This document shows positions 45,334 through 55,699 of a stretch of 64,000 nt of DNA, one piece after another. The stretch is from Ceratothoa steindachneri (lineage: Eukaryota; Arthropoda; Malacostraca; Isopoda; Cymothoidae). How positions within the stretch are numbered: the stretch's first letter is position 1; each line of letters starts with the position of its first letter. Made by a program: the position numbers and the translations under genes. A model generated the notes under the pieces. The model was not told where the DNA came from. It made no database searches and saw nothing but the letters and a program-made list of their open reading frames with translations. Location of the stretch: NCBI GenBank assembly GCA_963969495.1, contig OZ018318.1, forward strand, positions 102,500,141-102,564,140. The letters are read 5' to 3'.

Positions 45334-45410
45334 TACTAAAATCTAACCAAAAACCGGCTAAAATATTGTGCGGGGCTGTCCTTGAAGATTACCCATATTT
45401 GAATAATACG
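45334..45410. repeat. old dispersed repeat, copy 2 of a pair
   Basis: CTAAAATCTAACCAAAAACC, AAATATTGTGCGGGGCTGTC and TTGAAGATTACCCATA align with 43056-43135. Confidence 0.6.
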
Positions 45411-45529
45411 CCTCAGAATAAGCTAATAAATAATAAAGGTATTTGTGTGTTGGTAACCATTACGACCTATATCTACCGAATTGACCTTTTTTTGCCCATT
45501 TCCTCAAAATTTTGTGTAAAATGATCTTA

Positions 45530-45660
45530 AGGTATTATTACTTAAAGCTAATAACGAAAACCAGGGCGTTTCCGCCACGTTTTGAGGAGTGGTTTTTAAG
45601 AAAGTGATGAATTAGAAGTGAAATGTGTGGGAAGTAAATGGCTTGAATATAGTGGAGACA
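45530..45660 (-). repeat. SINE-like repeat copy
   Basis: On the - strand: TTCCCACACATTTCACTTCT, ATTCATCACTTTCTTAAAA, AACGTGGCGGAAACGCCCTG, GTTTTCGTTATTAGCTTTAA and GTAATAATACC. Same block order and ATT-type tail as the others. Confidence 0.8.
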
Positions 45661-45728
45661 ACAAATATGGTTTCCCATTCGGATTAACCTCCACAATTGA
45701 GGCAAAGGTCAAAATGTTAATTTTATTA

Positions 45729-45757
45729 CAGGGTGTTCCAGAAAAGTCTTGTGGCTT
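45729..45757 (+). repeat. solo mariner-like terminal repeat
   Basis: TACAGGGTGTTCCAGAAAAG followed by TCTTGTGG has the form of a mariner 5' end next to TA. No partner repeat or transposase was found within 500 bp. It may be a MITE remnant. Confidence 0.5.
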
Positions 45758-45879
45758 AAAATATTATCTGGCTATTTTATTTTTTAATTCACTTAAAAGT
45801 CATAAATTGTATCAGTTTCCATTTTTATTAAAAACTAACAAAAGTTGTTAGATTTTATAGATCCTAGTCTTGTACCTTT

Positions 45880-45985
45880 CACACATTTTCACTTATTCAA
45901 CACTTTAAACAAAACCCATCTTCACAAAGTGGGTGGGTGGACAGACCCCTCGTTAGTTTTCGATTCTTTGTTTGAAATAAAAGAT
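45880..45985 (+). repeat. SINE-like repeat copy
   Basis: CACATTTTCACTTATTCAAC, CATCTTCACAAAGTGGGTGG, ACCCCTCGTTAGTTTTCGAT and TCTTTGTTTGAAATAAAAG follow the family's block order. It faces the copy at 46005-46095. Confidence 0.65.
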
Positions 45986-46004
45986 TTTTGAGCAGAATTA
46001 CACA

Positions 46005-46095
46005 TTTAACTCTTGATTTTTTAAGCGAAAACCATCTTTTACCATTTGCAATGAAGTTTTTGAGAGTGGTGAAGCTAAAAGTAAAAAAGAAGAGA
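46005..46095 (-). repeat. SINE-like repeat copy
   Basis: On the - strand: TACTTTTAGCTTCACCACTC, TCATTGCAAATGGTAAAAG, ATGGTTTTCGCTTAAAAAAT. Together with 45880-45985 it forms a divergent pair of copies, tails toward each other. Confidence 0.6.
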
Positions 46096-46310
46096 ACTAT
46101 GTTGTACTCACTGCCCAGTGCCTCGAATTCGCACAATAAAGTGCACCTCTTCTTGCGCTCATAGTGTGACTTAACATTTTAATGAACGGCTTCGCTAGTT
46201 CAAATGATGATGATGACGTAACAAGTGGTGAAAATGTGTTTGAAAGTATAGATAGTGGTGAAGAATATTGATAGTTTGCCCTGGTGTAGAAGAGGGCATC
46301 TCAAACAAAT

Positions 46311-47123
46311 ATGTCTAATTACAGACCAGTAAGTTTGACATCAGTGGTAGGGAAAATGATGGAATCTATTATAGCAAGGAATATTAGAGATCACTTGGAT
46401 AAGCATAAGTTGATAAAAGAATCACAGCATGGCTTTAGTAAGGGTAAATCCTGTCTGACTAATTTGCTGTCTTTTTATAGTAAGGTGTATGAAGCAGCAG
46501 ATAATGATGAAAACTATGATATTTTATACTTGGACTTTAGTAAGGCTTTTGATCGAGTGCCACACTTACGACTTCTGAGCAAAGTTAAAGCACACGGGAT
46601 CGATGGCAGTATATTTAGGTGGATTCAGTCATGGCTTGGTGACAGACAGCAAAAAGTTAGTATAGATGGAGTTAAATCTGAGTGGGGGTGTGTTAGCAGT
46701 GGAGTTCCTCAAGGATCTGTTTTGGGTCCCTTGCTATTCTTAATTTATATTAATGATCTTGACATAGGTATAAGTAGTAACCTGAGTAAATTTGCTGATG
46801 ATACTAAGCTAGGTAGGGCCATTAGGGCTGATTCTGATGCTGTTGTAATGCAGGAGGAATTGACCATTCTGTCCAATTGGGCCGAGAAATGGCAAATGAA
46901 GTTTAACGTAGACAAATGTAGTGTACTTAGTATAGGTAGAAATAATCCATTGAATAGTTATAAATTAAATGGCAGAATTTTAGGGAGGACTGATTGTGAG
47001 AGAGACTTGGGTATTTTGGTAAGTTCAGACCTTCGTCCTAGAAAGCAATGTCTAAATGCTAAGAATAAAGCTAATAGGATATTGGGATTCATTAGGAGGA
47101 GTGTAAGCAATAAGAGTGCTGAT
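46311..47123 (+). pseudogene. CR1 reverse transcriptase (N-terminally truncated)
   Basis: An open frame of 271 codons. Residues 2-12 NYRPVSLTSVV (RT block 2), 39-50 QHGFSKGKSCLT, 75-81 DFSKAFD (first catalytic Asp), 130-149 SGVPQGSVLGPLLFLIYIND and 161-164 FADD (the catalytic Asp pair), then the thumb with CERDLGILVSSDLRP. These are the conserved RT blocks in order with no damaged residues. The endonuclease and the first RT block are missing. The frame stops at TGA 47124, which belongs to the nested insertion. The ATG used by the frame is just an internal Met. Confidence 0.92.
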
Positions 47124-47731
47124 TGAGCTCTTTAAAATTTTTTCCGGGATAGATAAATTGGATGTTAGCAAGTTTTTTGAGTTAGATGATGGAAATCGGA
47201 CTAGAGGTCACCACTTGAAAATTAAAAAGCAAGGGTGTATGTTGGATTTAAGAAAATATTTTTTCACCAATAGAGTGGTAGACTTCTGGAACAAATTGCC
47301 GCAGAGGGTAGTAGGTAGTCCAAATCTAAATGTATTTAAGAGTAGGTTGGATGAGTTTATGGGAAGGGAAGGTTGTGATGGTTCCTAAGTTTTGTATATA
47401 TTAATATTGTTTGTATATATCTATAGCTGCATGATTTAGTTCTTGACAAGCCTTGATTGGTGATACCCTTGTTTCTGGATGCAATCCTCTGGATGTAGTT
47501 TTCCTGGGAGTTTGGGTGCCTTGAAAAAGAGGCCGCTTGACTCGGATGACCTATGATGAGCCCTTGTGGCTTTTGTCATCCGTTATATTATATTGTGGGG
47601 GACTTTGATTTTGTCTTCCCCTGGTGATGGTGCTTTTTGTGGGCGGGTTTTGACGGAGGCGGATGACCTTTGATAGGCCCTTGTGGCTTTTGTCATCCGT
47701 GTAATTATGTTATGTTATGTTATGTTATGTT
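47124..47731 (+). mobile_element. second CR1 lineage, 5'-truncated, nested in the first
   Basis: Carries the last ~85 codons of a CR1 protein (LFKIFSGIDKLDVSKFFELD, TRGHHLKIKKQGCMLDLRKY, FFTNRVVDFWNKLPQ, stop at 47386-47388). A 3' untranslated region follows with two copies of GGATGACCTATGATGAGCCC-like and TTGTGGCTTTTGTCATCCGT sequence, then a (TTATG)n tail at 47705-47731. Tail and protein both differ from the host element, so this is a separate subfamily. The frame crossing its right edge (47670-48203) is a chimera. Confidence 0.9.
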
Positions 47732-47732
47732 A

Positions 47733-48203
47733 AAACTGTATCTGGCGCTAGTTAGGCCTCATCTAGACTATGCAGTACAATTTTGGTCACCATATTATAG
47801 GAAGGATATTGATTTGCTTGAGTCTGTGCAGAGAAGGATGACAAAGATGATTGGTGGGCTAAGGAACTTACCCTATTGTGAAAGGCTCAGAAAACTAAAT
47901 CTACATACATTGGAAAGGAGAAGAGTCAGAGGGGAATTGATTGAAGTCTTCAAATGGGTAAAAGGATATAATAAAGGGGATCTGGGTAAGGTTCTTATAC
48001 TTAGTGAACATGACAGGACACGTAGCAATGGGTTTAAGCTTGATAAGTATAGGTTTAGGAAGGAGATTGGGAGGAATTGGTTTACAAATCGTGTGGTAGA
48101 TGAATGGAATAGGCTCACTAGGCATGTGATAGAAGCCTCCTCTCTGGGTAGTTTTAAGAATAGATTAGATAAATATATGGATGAAGCTGCTAGATGGGAC
48201 TGA
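47733..48203 (+). pseudogene. CR1 C-terminal domain of the outer element
   Basis: Continues the outer CR1 after the nested insertion: LKLYLALVRPHLDYAVQFW, DLLESVQRRMTKMIGGLRNL, RRRVRGELIEVFKWVKGYNK, RTRSNGFKLDKYRF and NWFTNRVVDEWNRL, then stop at 48201-48203. All conserved C-terminal blocks are present and in one frame. It is nonfunctional only because of the insertion and 5' truncation. Confidence 0.92.
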
Positions 48204-48469
48204 CTTTTTTTTATGTACATATGTATATATTTTTCTAAGGAGTGGGAAGATTATATTTTGCGGTTGCATGAATGGACATAATCCTCTGGATGCATTTTAT
48301 GTATATTGTAGATTAGATCTGACGAACTCCTGCAAAGGGTGACAATGTTGATGACTTTTCTCTGGTAAGAAATCTTTTGTGTGTTGAATGGAACAGGAGC
48401 TGCCAAGTGTAGGCCATGAATGGTCTTTTGCAGTCTCCTTCTTTTCTTATGTTCTTATGTTCTTATGCT

Positions 48470-49438
48470 TCTTACTTTTTCTATTTCCTTTTTATTCCAC
48501 CTCTTTCGATAGTGTCAGTGTTTTAGCTGACTCTTTTGTTGCGGTTTTCTTACTATTTTATCTTGCTTTTTATTTGTTTATTTATTTATTGTTATCTTTC
48601 TTTTTAGATATATATATAAATTATGTCCTCCGTCTTTAGGCATTTAAGCCTTTCAATTATGTTTTTGCTAACTCGTTAACTTTTATTTTTATTTTCGTTT
48701 AGTTTTGTTTCTTATTTTGCCTGTTGTGGGCACTTTGCCTCTTTTTGTTATAATTATTGTTTAATATTTGATTTAATTTTTATTTTTTTTAATTATGTTC
48801 GGCAATTCGCCTCTTTTATTTATTGGTCTTGTATTTATCATTTGGGCACTTCGCCTCTTTTATTTATTGGTCTTGTATTTATCATTTGGGCACTTCGCCT
48901 AGTCATCCACTGGGGAATAGGGCTCTCCTGGTGACTCGTCCATTTATGGGTTGTGGTTTGTCTATGTTTGCCTCTATATGCGGGAGTATCTCGTTTTCTA
49001 CCAGGTCTTTCTCCCTAGCATTTGGAGGACCATATTCAGTGGCTTTAGTCCTGCTCTTGCGCGCAGTTCCGTCAGTCAAATACGGTCCATTCTGCGCGCG
49101 TAAGCTATCAGCAGAGTAGCTTTGTCCTGGACTCTTTGCATTTGTCTAAGAGAGGTTGAACTAGCTGCCTGTATTACCACTGCTGGGTACACCAGTGTTG
49201 GGCGCACCAGGGCAGTGTACAACTTCTTCTTGTCGCTGAGGTTTCTGAACCTGTACAGTTTTCCAAGTTCTCTATTGGCTAGGGAGATTCGGTTGTTGAT
49301 AGGCGTCTTATAACCCTGTTGAGGTGATGCACAGACCCAGGACTTTACCATCGTTGGAGTACCATCTGTTACTATGACGTCATCTCGTTTTTGGCGGTTC
49401 ACTGGAAGGATCTGGAACCAAATAAACTTAAACAAACA
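48470..49438 (-). mobile_element. Jockey-like LINE, second copy, 5'-truncated
   Basis: On the - strand it holds the thumb/C-terminal coding piece and a 3' untranslated region with AGAGGCGAAGTGCCCAAATG repeats, TTAACGAGTTAGCA and ACTGACACTATCGAAAGAGG. All of these match the copy at 27235-32420 (31312-32410). Its 3' end meets the 3' tail of the CR1 element within a few bases at 48466-48470. It begins abruptly at about 49438 beside AACCTAACTTAACCC-type DNA. Confidence 0.88.
49076..49435 (-). pseudogene. Jockey-like LINE C-terminal coding fragment
   Basis: A 119-codon frame with NRQKRDDVIVTD, GYKTPINNRISLANRELGKL, YRFRNLSDKKKLYTALVRP and ASSTSLRQMQRVQDKATLLI, which aligns to 31312-31644. It ends at the same premature TGA after ARRMDRI as the first copy. 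That stop may therefore have been in the shared source element. Sequence beyond it still resembles LTELRARAGLKPL. Confidence 0.85.
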
Positions 49439-49439
49439 C

Positions 49440-49974
49440 GACCTAACTTAACCCAACCAAACCATACCGCGCGTCCAGGTTCTAAATGTCAGATTTCTAC
49501 CGACCAATATTGTGCGTTGACCGATAAATACCAATACGACCTATGAAAACCAAATATCGATGGTAAAACTCTTGGGAAATTATTTATTCCCTATCTCAAC
49601 TCTCTTCACTAATCTTCTGTTGATGATGATTTCTCGTACCTCAACGATGTCTAATAAATCGCATCCGCCATTACAATGCATCCGTCCATTTCTCGCCTTT
49701 GTCGGATATCGATGAAGGATTCTAATTAATGAAATCAATGCCGCATTCGGCCATTCAAAGAATCTGTCCCAATTTTTTTTTAAATCTCGAAGTAAGGAAC
49801 AAACACGGGAAAACAATAGGGGGGGGGGGAAATTATCGCGCTGGAAGGAAACAAATGAGAAAATCTAGCAGGAAACGAGAAAGTTGGCGGGGGAGGGGGG
49901 GGGGTTCTGGTACAATTTAAGAGTGCTTGTCATTGCTGGTTCAAATTTGGGAATGCTAATCTGGTCTGGTAGTC
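49440..49974. other. unassigned sequence
   Basis: Starts with a short AACTTAACCCAACC stretch. Contains G9-type runs near 49821 and 49892. No recognised coding or repeat features. Confidence 0.4.
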
Positions 49975-50405
49975 ATGGTAATGATTTTCTTTTTATGTAT
50001 TGCTTCCCTGAGTGGATAGATATTGACTAATCTTTTTTTATATATTGCTCCCCCGATTGGATAAATATTGCCTCATATTTTTTATATATTGCTTCCCCAA
50101 TAATGGATAGATATTGAATACTTCCTTTCTTAATCTATTGCTTCCCCCGAGTTGGATATATATAGAATAATTCCGTTTTTTATCCTATTGCTTCCACAAT
50201 TGATTAATATTGACATCCTTTTTATCTTGCTTCCCCCTAATGGACAGATATTGAATACCTCTTTTCTTAATCTATTGTTTCTCCATGTGGATATATATTG
50301 ACTAATCCTTTTTAATCATGCTTTTTTGCCTGAATGGATAGATATTGACTAAGTACTTTTCTTAATCTATGCTTCCCCGAGTGGATAAATATTGACTAAT
50401 TCTTG
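49975..50405. repeat. ~47-bp minisatellite, about 9 units
   Basis: Units of TATTGCTTCCCCGAGTGGAT, AGATATTGACTAATTC and TTTTTAATC, spaced 43-50 bp. Confidence 0.9.
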
Positions 50406-50735
50406 ATTTGAGCACAACACTTAACGGTGGTAACGAAACGAATTTGGAGAGTTGCGCGCTCTCCCAGCGCGTCCAAGTCTCCTCTTTCGCATTATTAGAA
50501 TTACATTCTTCACTTCCCCTAACTTCATCGCCTTTTTTTAGTGTCTCTTCTCTCAACCTTCCACAAATCGTATTTCCTTTATTTTATAATGGAAAGACTT
50601 GCCAATGCGATCACGTTCAGGAGAGTTGGGTGCTCTTTGGCTCTCTAATTCCTCATTAGTCTCTTAAAAACTAGCCGAAATCCTCCACTTTTTTTTAATG
50701 AAATATTGAGATAAATTGATGTAATCCAACGTGAA
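50406..50735. other. unassigned sequence
   Basis: GC-richer than its neighbours. The frame 50408-50659 has no recognised motif. Confidence 0.4.
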
Positions 50736-50859
50736 CGAGATCACCTCGTCCAGAAAGAACAAGGTCTGCTGACCAAAAAGTCGCGTGCCCTCACTTATTC
50801 TGATTTATGACCTTACGCCCTTCAAAACTTTAAAATAGTTCCTGGAGTATCCATGGGAA

Positions 50860-51735
50860 CACCTTGGTATAGCATAGTAGAGAACAGCCCAGCATAGCAT
50901 AGCGTATTATTGTCTAGCATAGCATAGCCCAGTATAGCCTAAAAAAAGCCTAGCCTAAACTTGCCTGGTATAGCATAGATTAACCTACCTTGTTTTAGCC
51001 TAGTATAGCCAAGCCTAAAATAGAATAGCCTAGCTGTGCCAGGCCCAGCCTAGCTTAGTATAATCTAGCCAGCATAGTATAGCTTATCCTATCGTATCCT
51101 AGTATAGCCTAGCTTAGTAGACCCTAGTCTAACCTAGCATATTATAGTATAGCCTTGCCTAGTGTAGCCTAGCTTACTATTGCCAAGTCTACCAGGTATG
51201 GCTTAGCATTGCATGCCAGAGCATAGTCTAGTCAAGCTAGAATATGCTACTATAGCCTAGCCAATATATCCTTGCATACGATAGCCTATCATAGCATACT
51301 ATAGGCTAGCTTGGTGTAGCCTATCCTAGCATAACCACACCCAACATAATATAGCCAAGCGTATCGTATCATAGCCTAACTTAGTATATCATAGACGAGT
51401 ATAGCATACCCTAGACTAGAATAACCTTGCATAGCTTAGCCCATTATAGCCTTGGTTAGCTAGCCTATCGTACCCTAACATAGTATTACCTAGCAGAGCA
51501 TAGCCCTCCTTAGCCTATTATGCTTTAGCCTAGCCTAGCATTAACTATCCTAGACAAGTATAGCCTAGTCAAGCATAGCTTAGTATTGTCTAGCCTAACA
51601 TACTATATGATATCCTAGCATAACATTTTATAGCTTAAATTAGCATAGTATCTCTTACCCTTGTACATTTTAACTTAACATAGTATAGCCTATTCTCGTC
51701 TTGCCTAGCATATTATAGCCTAGTCTAGCAGAGTA
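50860..51735. repeat. TAGCCTAGCATAG minisatellite, 0.88 kb
   Basis: Degenerate runs of TAGCCTAGCATAGTATAGCC-like words with a basic 5-bp rhythm (TAGCC, TAGCA, TAGTA). No longer unit is constant. It sits inside repeat copy B. Confidence 0.93.
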
Positions 51736-51747
51736 TCGGCCGAAGTT

Positions 51748-52130
51748 ATGATGTTATTGCCAAACGAAAATAATTCCCGGACTAACCTTGGGAAGACTTT
51801 GGCAATTATATCATTCAAGAATGTAAAACAACATAATGGTTTCAAATTTCGCTAGAATCGGCCGAATAGTTATAATGTTATTGCCCAAATAAACTAATTT
51901 TCGGGCTAACCTTAGGATTTTAGCAATTATTTTATTCAAAACACATTATGTAAAACAACATAATGGGTTCAAATTTCGTTGGAATCGGCCGAATAGTTAT
52001 GATGTTTTTGCCAAAACAAAATAATTCCAGGGCTAACCATCGGAGGACTTTGGTAATTATATCATTCGAAATATAATGTAAAACAACGTAAGGGTTTCAA
52101 ACTTCGTTAGAATCGGCTGAATAGTTAGGA
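51748..52130. repeat. three tandem ~126-bp units of the dispersed repeat's core
   Basis: Units start with ATGTTATTGCC-like sequence near 51748, 51877 and 52002. Each holds GGACTAACCTTGGGAGGACT, AATTATATCATTC, AAAACAACATAATGG and CGGCCGAATAGTTATGATG. Copies A, C and D have this block once. Confidence 0.92.
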
Positions 52131-52215
52131 TATTACACACACAAAAAAAGAAGCAAAACGGACCGACCGACATAGTGAGATGTAGAGTCGCTCGCAATTA
52201 TACTCACACGCGACT

Positions 52216-52369
52216 AAAAAAGAAAGGTAACGTCAAAATGGAAGCGACAAAATTGCCTTAAAAAGTCACGTCGAATGCTAGCGATATATGTCGAATTTTA
52301 GGACCGCTATTATGGATGGCTGGTGCTCAAAAAGGAGTGCTCGTAGGGAGTGCGTCTCTCTAATCGGTT
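52216..52369. other. unassigned spacer
   Basis: No feature recognised between repeat copy B and the next minisatellite. Confidence 0.4.
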
Positions 52370-52690
52370 TTAATATGAATAGTCTTGGTCAAATTTAGGG
52401 AATGTTCGTTTGAGGCGAACTTGGGAATGTCCGTTTTGGTCAAATTTAGGGAATGTTCCTTTTGGTCTAATTTCGGGAATGTCAGTTTTGGGCAAATTGA
52501 AGAAATGTTAGTTTGGCCTAAACCTAATCTCCGTTTTGGGCACATTTAAAATGTGCGCGTTTTGGGCAACTTTAAAGTGTGTGCGTTTTGAGGAAATTTA
52601 AGGAGTGTGTGTTTTGAGCAAACTTGGTGTTCGATTTGGACAAACTTGGGGAGTACTGCTTATCTTGGTCAAATTTATAGAGGGTAGTTT
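52370..52690. repeat. ~27-bp minisatellite, about 12 units
   Basis: Units of TTTTGGTCAAATTTAGGGAA then TGTTCG, with GTGTGCG variants on the right. The short - strand frame across it is a by-product. Confidence 0.9.
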
Positions 52691-53589
52691 TGGGAGCTGG
52701 TAAAGATAAATGACCCCTAAGTTGCCAAGGTAAAGATTAGCGAGCTCAATACCATTAAAAAATAGAATTATAATAAAGAGAAGATTACATCAAATTAAGA
52801 ATATAATAAAATTAAAATGTTTTAATTATGCTAAGAATTTCTTGCTGCTCTGCAAATTGAGAACAAACCACGTCAAACTTAACGATATTCCTTTCGCCAT
52901 AAAAAAAGCTTGGCGGCATAATGGTGAAAATCTCTCTTGCACCTATGCATACCTTTATTTCAGATTAATGCCTGGACCAATAAATCTGTCTAGTTGAGTA
53001 TGCACCCCATTTGAGTTAGGTTAGCGACCCCTCTATGAGCATTCTAGAGCCCTCCTTTTCTGTTCTGTCCCTTCCCATTCACCCGCCTGGCTGAGTAAAA
53101 TGCACTAACTAAACGTCTGCCAATAAAACCCGCCAATATTTGCTTATCTCCCGCCACATCGTTCGTCACGGACGGCGTTGGACCATTGATCATAAATCCC
53201 CTGGTCCTGGGGATCGTTAATCTTTGCCAGCTCCTAGTCTTTTGTAGGTAGTGGTCAATGAGCAAGTTTAGAGACTGTTATTGTTGGGAAATTTTAAGGA
53301 GTGCTCATGTTGGTTAGATTCAGGGAGGCTTTCGTCAGATTCAACGTTGGCTCATCTCATTTAAATTAGAAAGTGCTTTACCCATCTGGTCCGAACAAAT
53401 GGTTGCAGTACTTGTAATTACTTACGTTAACCGCTTTGTTGCGTAACCAATATAAGGTAGAGAGTACTCTATTCCTCAATAAGTCCGTTCGAATTTGTAT
53501 GGAAACACGGCTATCGGTAAGGCAAGAAGAATTTGCGCGAAATCTTGGCATCCAGAATTAAGGGGAGGAACATTTTGCTTATTCTTTAT
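52691..53589. other. unassigned sequence
   Basis: No repeats or recognised coding sequence. The - strand frame 53044-53265 has no known motif. Confidence 0.45.
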
Positions 53590-53690
53590 CATCCCCTCTC
53601 ATTATCTTATCTATCTTTTTCTTCTATTTCTTTAAGTGCGAATGCACTCGTTGGTTGCATTTAAAAAAAAACAGCCACATCTTGCGAAAC
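53590..53690 (+). repeat. SINE-like repeat copy
   Basis: TATCATCCCCTCTCATTATC, TTTCTTTAAGTGCGAATGCA, CTCGTTGGTTGCATTTAAAA. Family block order with an A-run tail. Confidence 0.65.
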
Positions 53691-55699
53691 GGGTTTATAG
53701 CAAATGATCATGTAATTCCCTCGGCCGGAGTTTTTGAGTTGCCTTTTCTTCAAGTCGAGGTTAATGGGTTGTCCTTGTTTTTTTTAGTTATGCCCTCGTT
53801 AATTTTTGACAAAGTTGCTTTTGGTGTTTGTTTTTTACTACCAATTTCCCAAATCGAGCCAATAACTCCAGCCTCAATTTACTATAACTCATTAGAATTG
53901 GTGGCCAAACTTTGATAATTTTTTTACTCCAGGAAATAATAATGAGAACTTTTTTCTTCGTTCTTACTATAATTCTACCAACACAACCATCCCGTACTGG
54001 GACGTTACAAGTTGGCGGCCAATAGGACTACCCTATTGGCAGTCGAAACAGCAGTGCGAGCCTAGCCCTCAGATCGCAATCTTGCATAACAAACGTTTGT
54101 GTTTTTTTTGCCGAGCTTCTCAGCTTCACTTCCACTCCACAAGAGCCCCGAGACAGGGTGGTTGCGTGCGAAGACACGTAGGTAATTAATTACAAGCCTT
54201 CCTACGTGTGTGGATGCGTACACGCGTCTACACATTCGCGGTCGTTTCCTTTCCCTTGGGCTAATGGTAGCTCCTGAAAGTGGATAAGGTCAGGTTGTGG
54301 GATAAGCTAGATAGTTCAGGGGTAACTATTCCAAGTACTTTCGTCATTACCCCGGTGTTGTATCTTTCATACAGTTTCATGTACCGGTTTTTTCAAAACC
54401 TCGTTAATTTTGCTAAATATATTGGGCCAAGGATTTATAGCTCGGCTTTCCCGTAGGATTGGACGCTGGTGCGGTGGTTAGTTGGTTGGAATCTCATTGG
54501 AACAAACCTTATTAACTTCTAACATCACAATTGATATATGCTTGTGATTTTTCATCGCGCTTGTTCGTGGACACAAGTCACGCCCTTCATCACTCATAAG
54601 GCTTTTGGATATTTATCTTTGGTAAATCGAGTCATTTCACTTTGGTTCTATAGCGATTTGGTCAGAGTTATTATCATTCTTATTATTATTGCTGCCTTAA
54701 CACCCTGTTTTACCATTAGGCGGGCCTGCGGTGGAAGGTAATCGATGAAGGTGAAGACAAATAAAAATGTGCGAGAAATCAAGTTTTTATGATGGTAGGA
54801 ATAGGAGGTTAGGGCTTACTAAGACGATGATGATAATTGTTTTATTGGACTTTTCATTGTCACGGACCTTCACAGAGCGTCTGTCTACCATCTAAACAAA
54901 GGCTTGATATAAGAAGTGGTTCTTAAATGCACCAAAGTAGGGGGAGGAGCGTATATATTCTAGGATCAAATATAGCGACCATTGGAAATTAGATTAAGTT
55001 AAAATGGAACGAGATTCTCAGTAGAATAAACTAGCTCAAAATCCCAGATTTTAGAAAACATGCTTATTATAGTGGTCTGAGGACGTACGTGAAGACGGTT
55101 GTTTGGGACGAGCGAGTAAGGTCAGGTCAGGAAATGTGATGTCAATGAGAGCAGTCGACGGGAAGATAACCCTCAGGTAGAGAGGAATAGTGTAGATCAG
55201 GAATATGAAACAATAATTGAGCAGTTAATTGCCGGCTAGAATATAAATATTCTATATAGGGAAACCAGGCAATGGCTTCGCCACTCCCCCCATAGCTTGC
55301 GCTTCGCTACTAAGATTAAAATTTAAAATCTAAAAAAAAACAGCCATGGTTAACTTCGTCAATTATAATAATTTTAAAAAAGGAACTCTAAACTAAATTT
55401 TCCCCCTTTCAAAATATCACGTTGCTAAAATATATAGTTATAGAAGAAGATATATAAAAATAAATTTTCTGAACTTCACCATTTGTAATTCTTTGGGTTC
55501 TAAAAAATTCACAAAATTTCGATACTTACCTATATTTATTTATGAACTTAACCATTTTGTTTTGGGGTATTATAAAAGAATTATTAGAAATAACTTGATA
55601 AAAAAACATAAGTCATAACCAAACGAAGATGAAATTATTATTCAAATACTCAAAAAATCCCCTTCTTAAATTATAGAGTTAGTGGTGATGATGATTAAA
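53691..55699. other. unassigned, with a small inverted repeat at 54174-54209
   Basis: ACACGTAGG at 54174-54182 and CCTACGTGT at 54201-54209 are exact inverse repeats around an 18-nt loop in a GC-richer patch (54000-54300). The frames 53655-53915 and 54538-54741 show no known domain. No gene is supported in these 2 kb. Confidence 0.45.

Larger units (their letters stand above)
46285..48466 (+). mobile_element. CR1-clade LINE, 5'-truncated, interrupted by a second CR1
   Basis: Begins in the reverse transcriptase just before NYRPVSLTS and runs through the C-terminal domain to a 3' untranslated region ending in a TTCTTATG octamer repeat (48444-48466). That is the simple-repeat tail used by CR1 elements in place of poly(A). 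A 608-bp piece of a different CR1 (47124-47731) is inserted between SNKSAD and LKLYLALVRPHLDY. Outside the insertion the frame is open with all RT motifs intact, so the outer copy is young. Confidence 0.93.
50779..52215 (+). repeat. dispersed AGTCGCGTGC repeat family, copy B, expanded
   Basis: Starts with AGTCGCGTGC at 50779, preceded by AACAAGGTCTGCTGACC, which is also shared. It ends with CACGCGACTAAAAA at 52207-52220, the inverse of the start motif. Between them lie the block CTGATTTATGACCTTACG, a TAGCC minisatellite of 0.88 kb, three tandem copies of the family's central ~126-bp block and the 3' block GACCGACCGACATAGT. The family's normal length is about 190-290 bp, so this copy is about five times larger. 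Confidence 0.85.

Noticed and set aside
46190..46275. Short acidic frame (SSNDDDDVTSGENVFESIDSGEE) as a transposase N-terminus
   Set aside because: Too short, with no other domain around it. Low-complexity acidic peptides arise easily.
47670..48203. A single 177-codon protein
   Set aside because: Its first ~20 codons come from the nested CR1 tail and the rest from the outer CR1. It is a chance fusion at the insertion edge.
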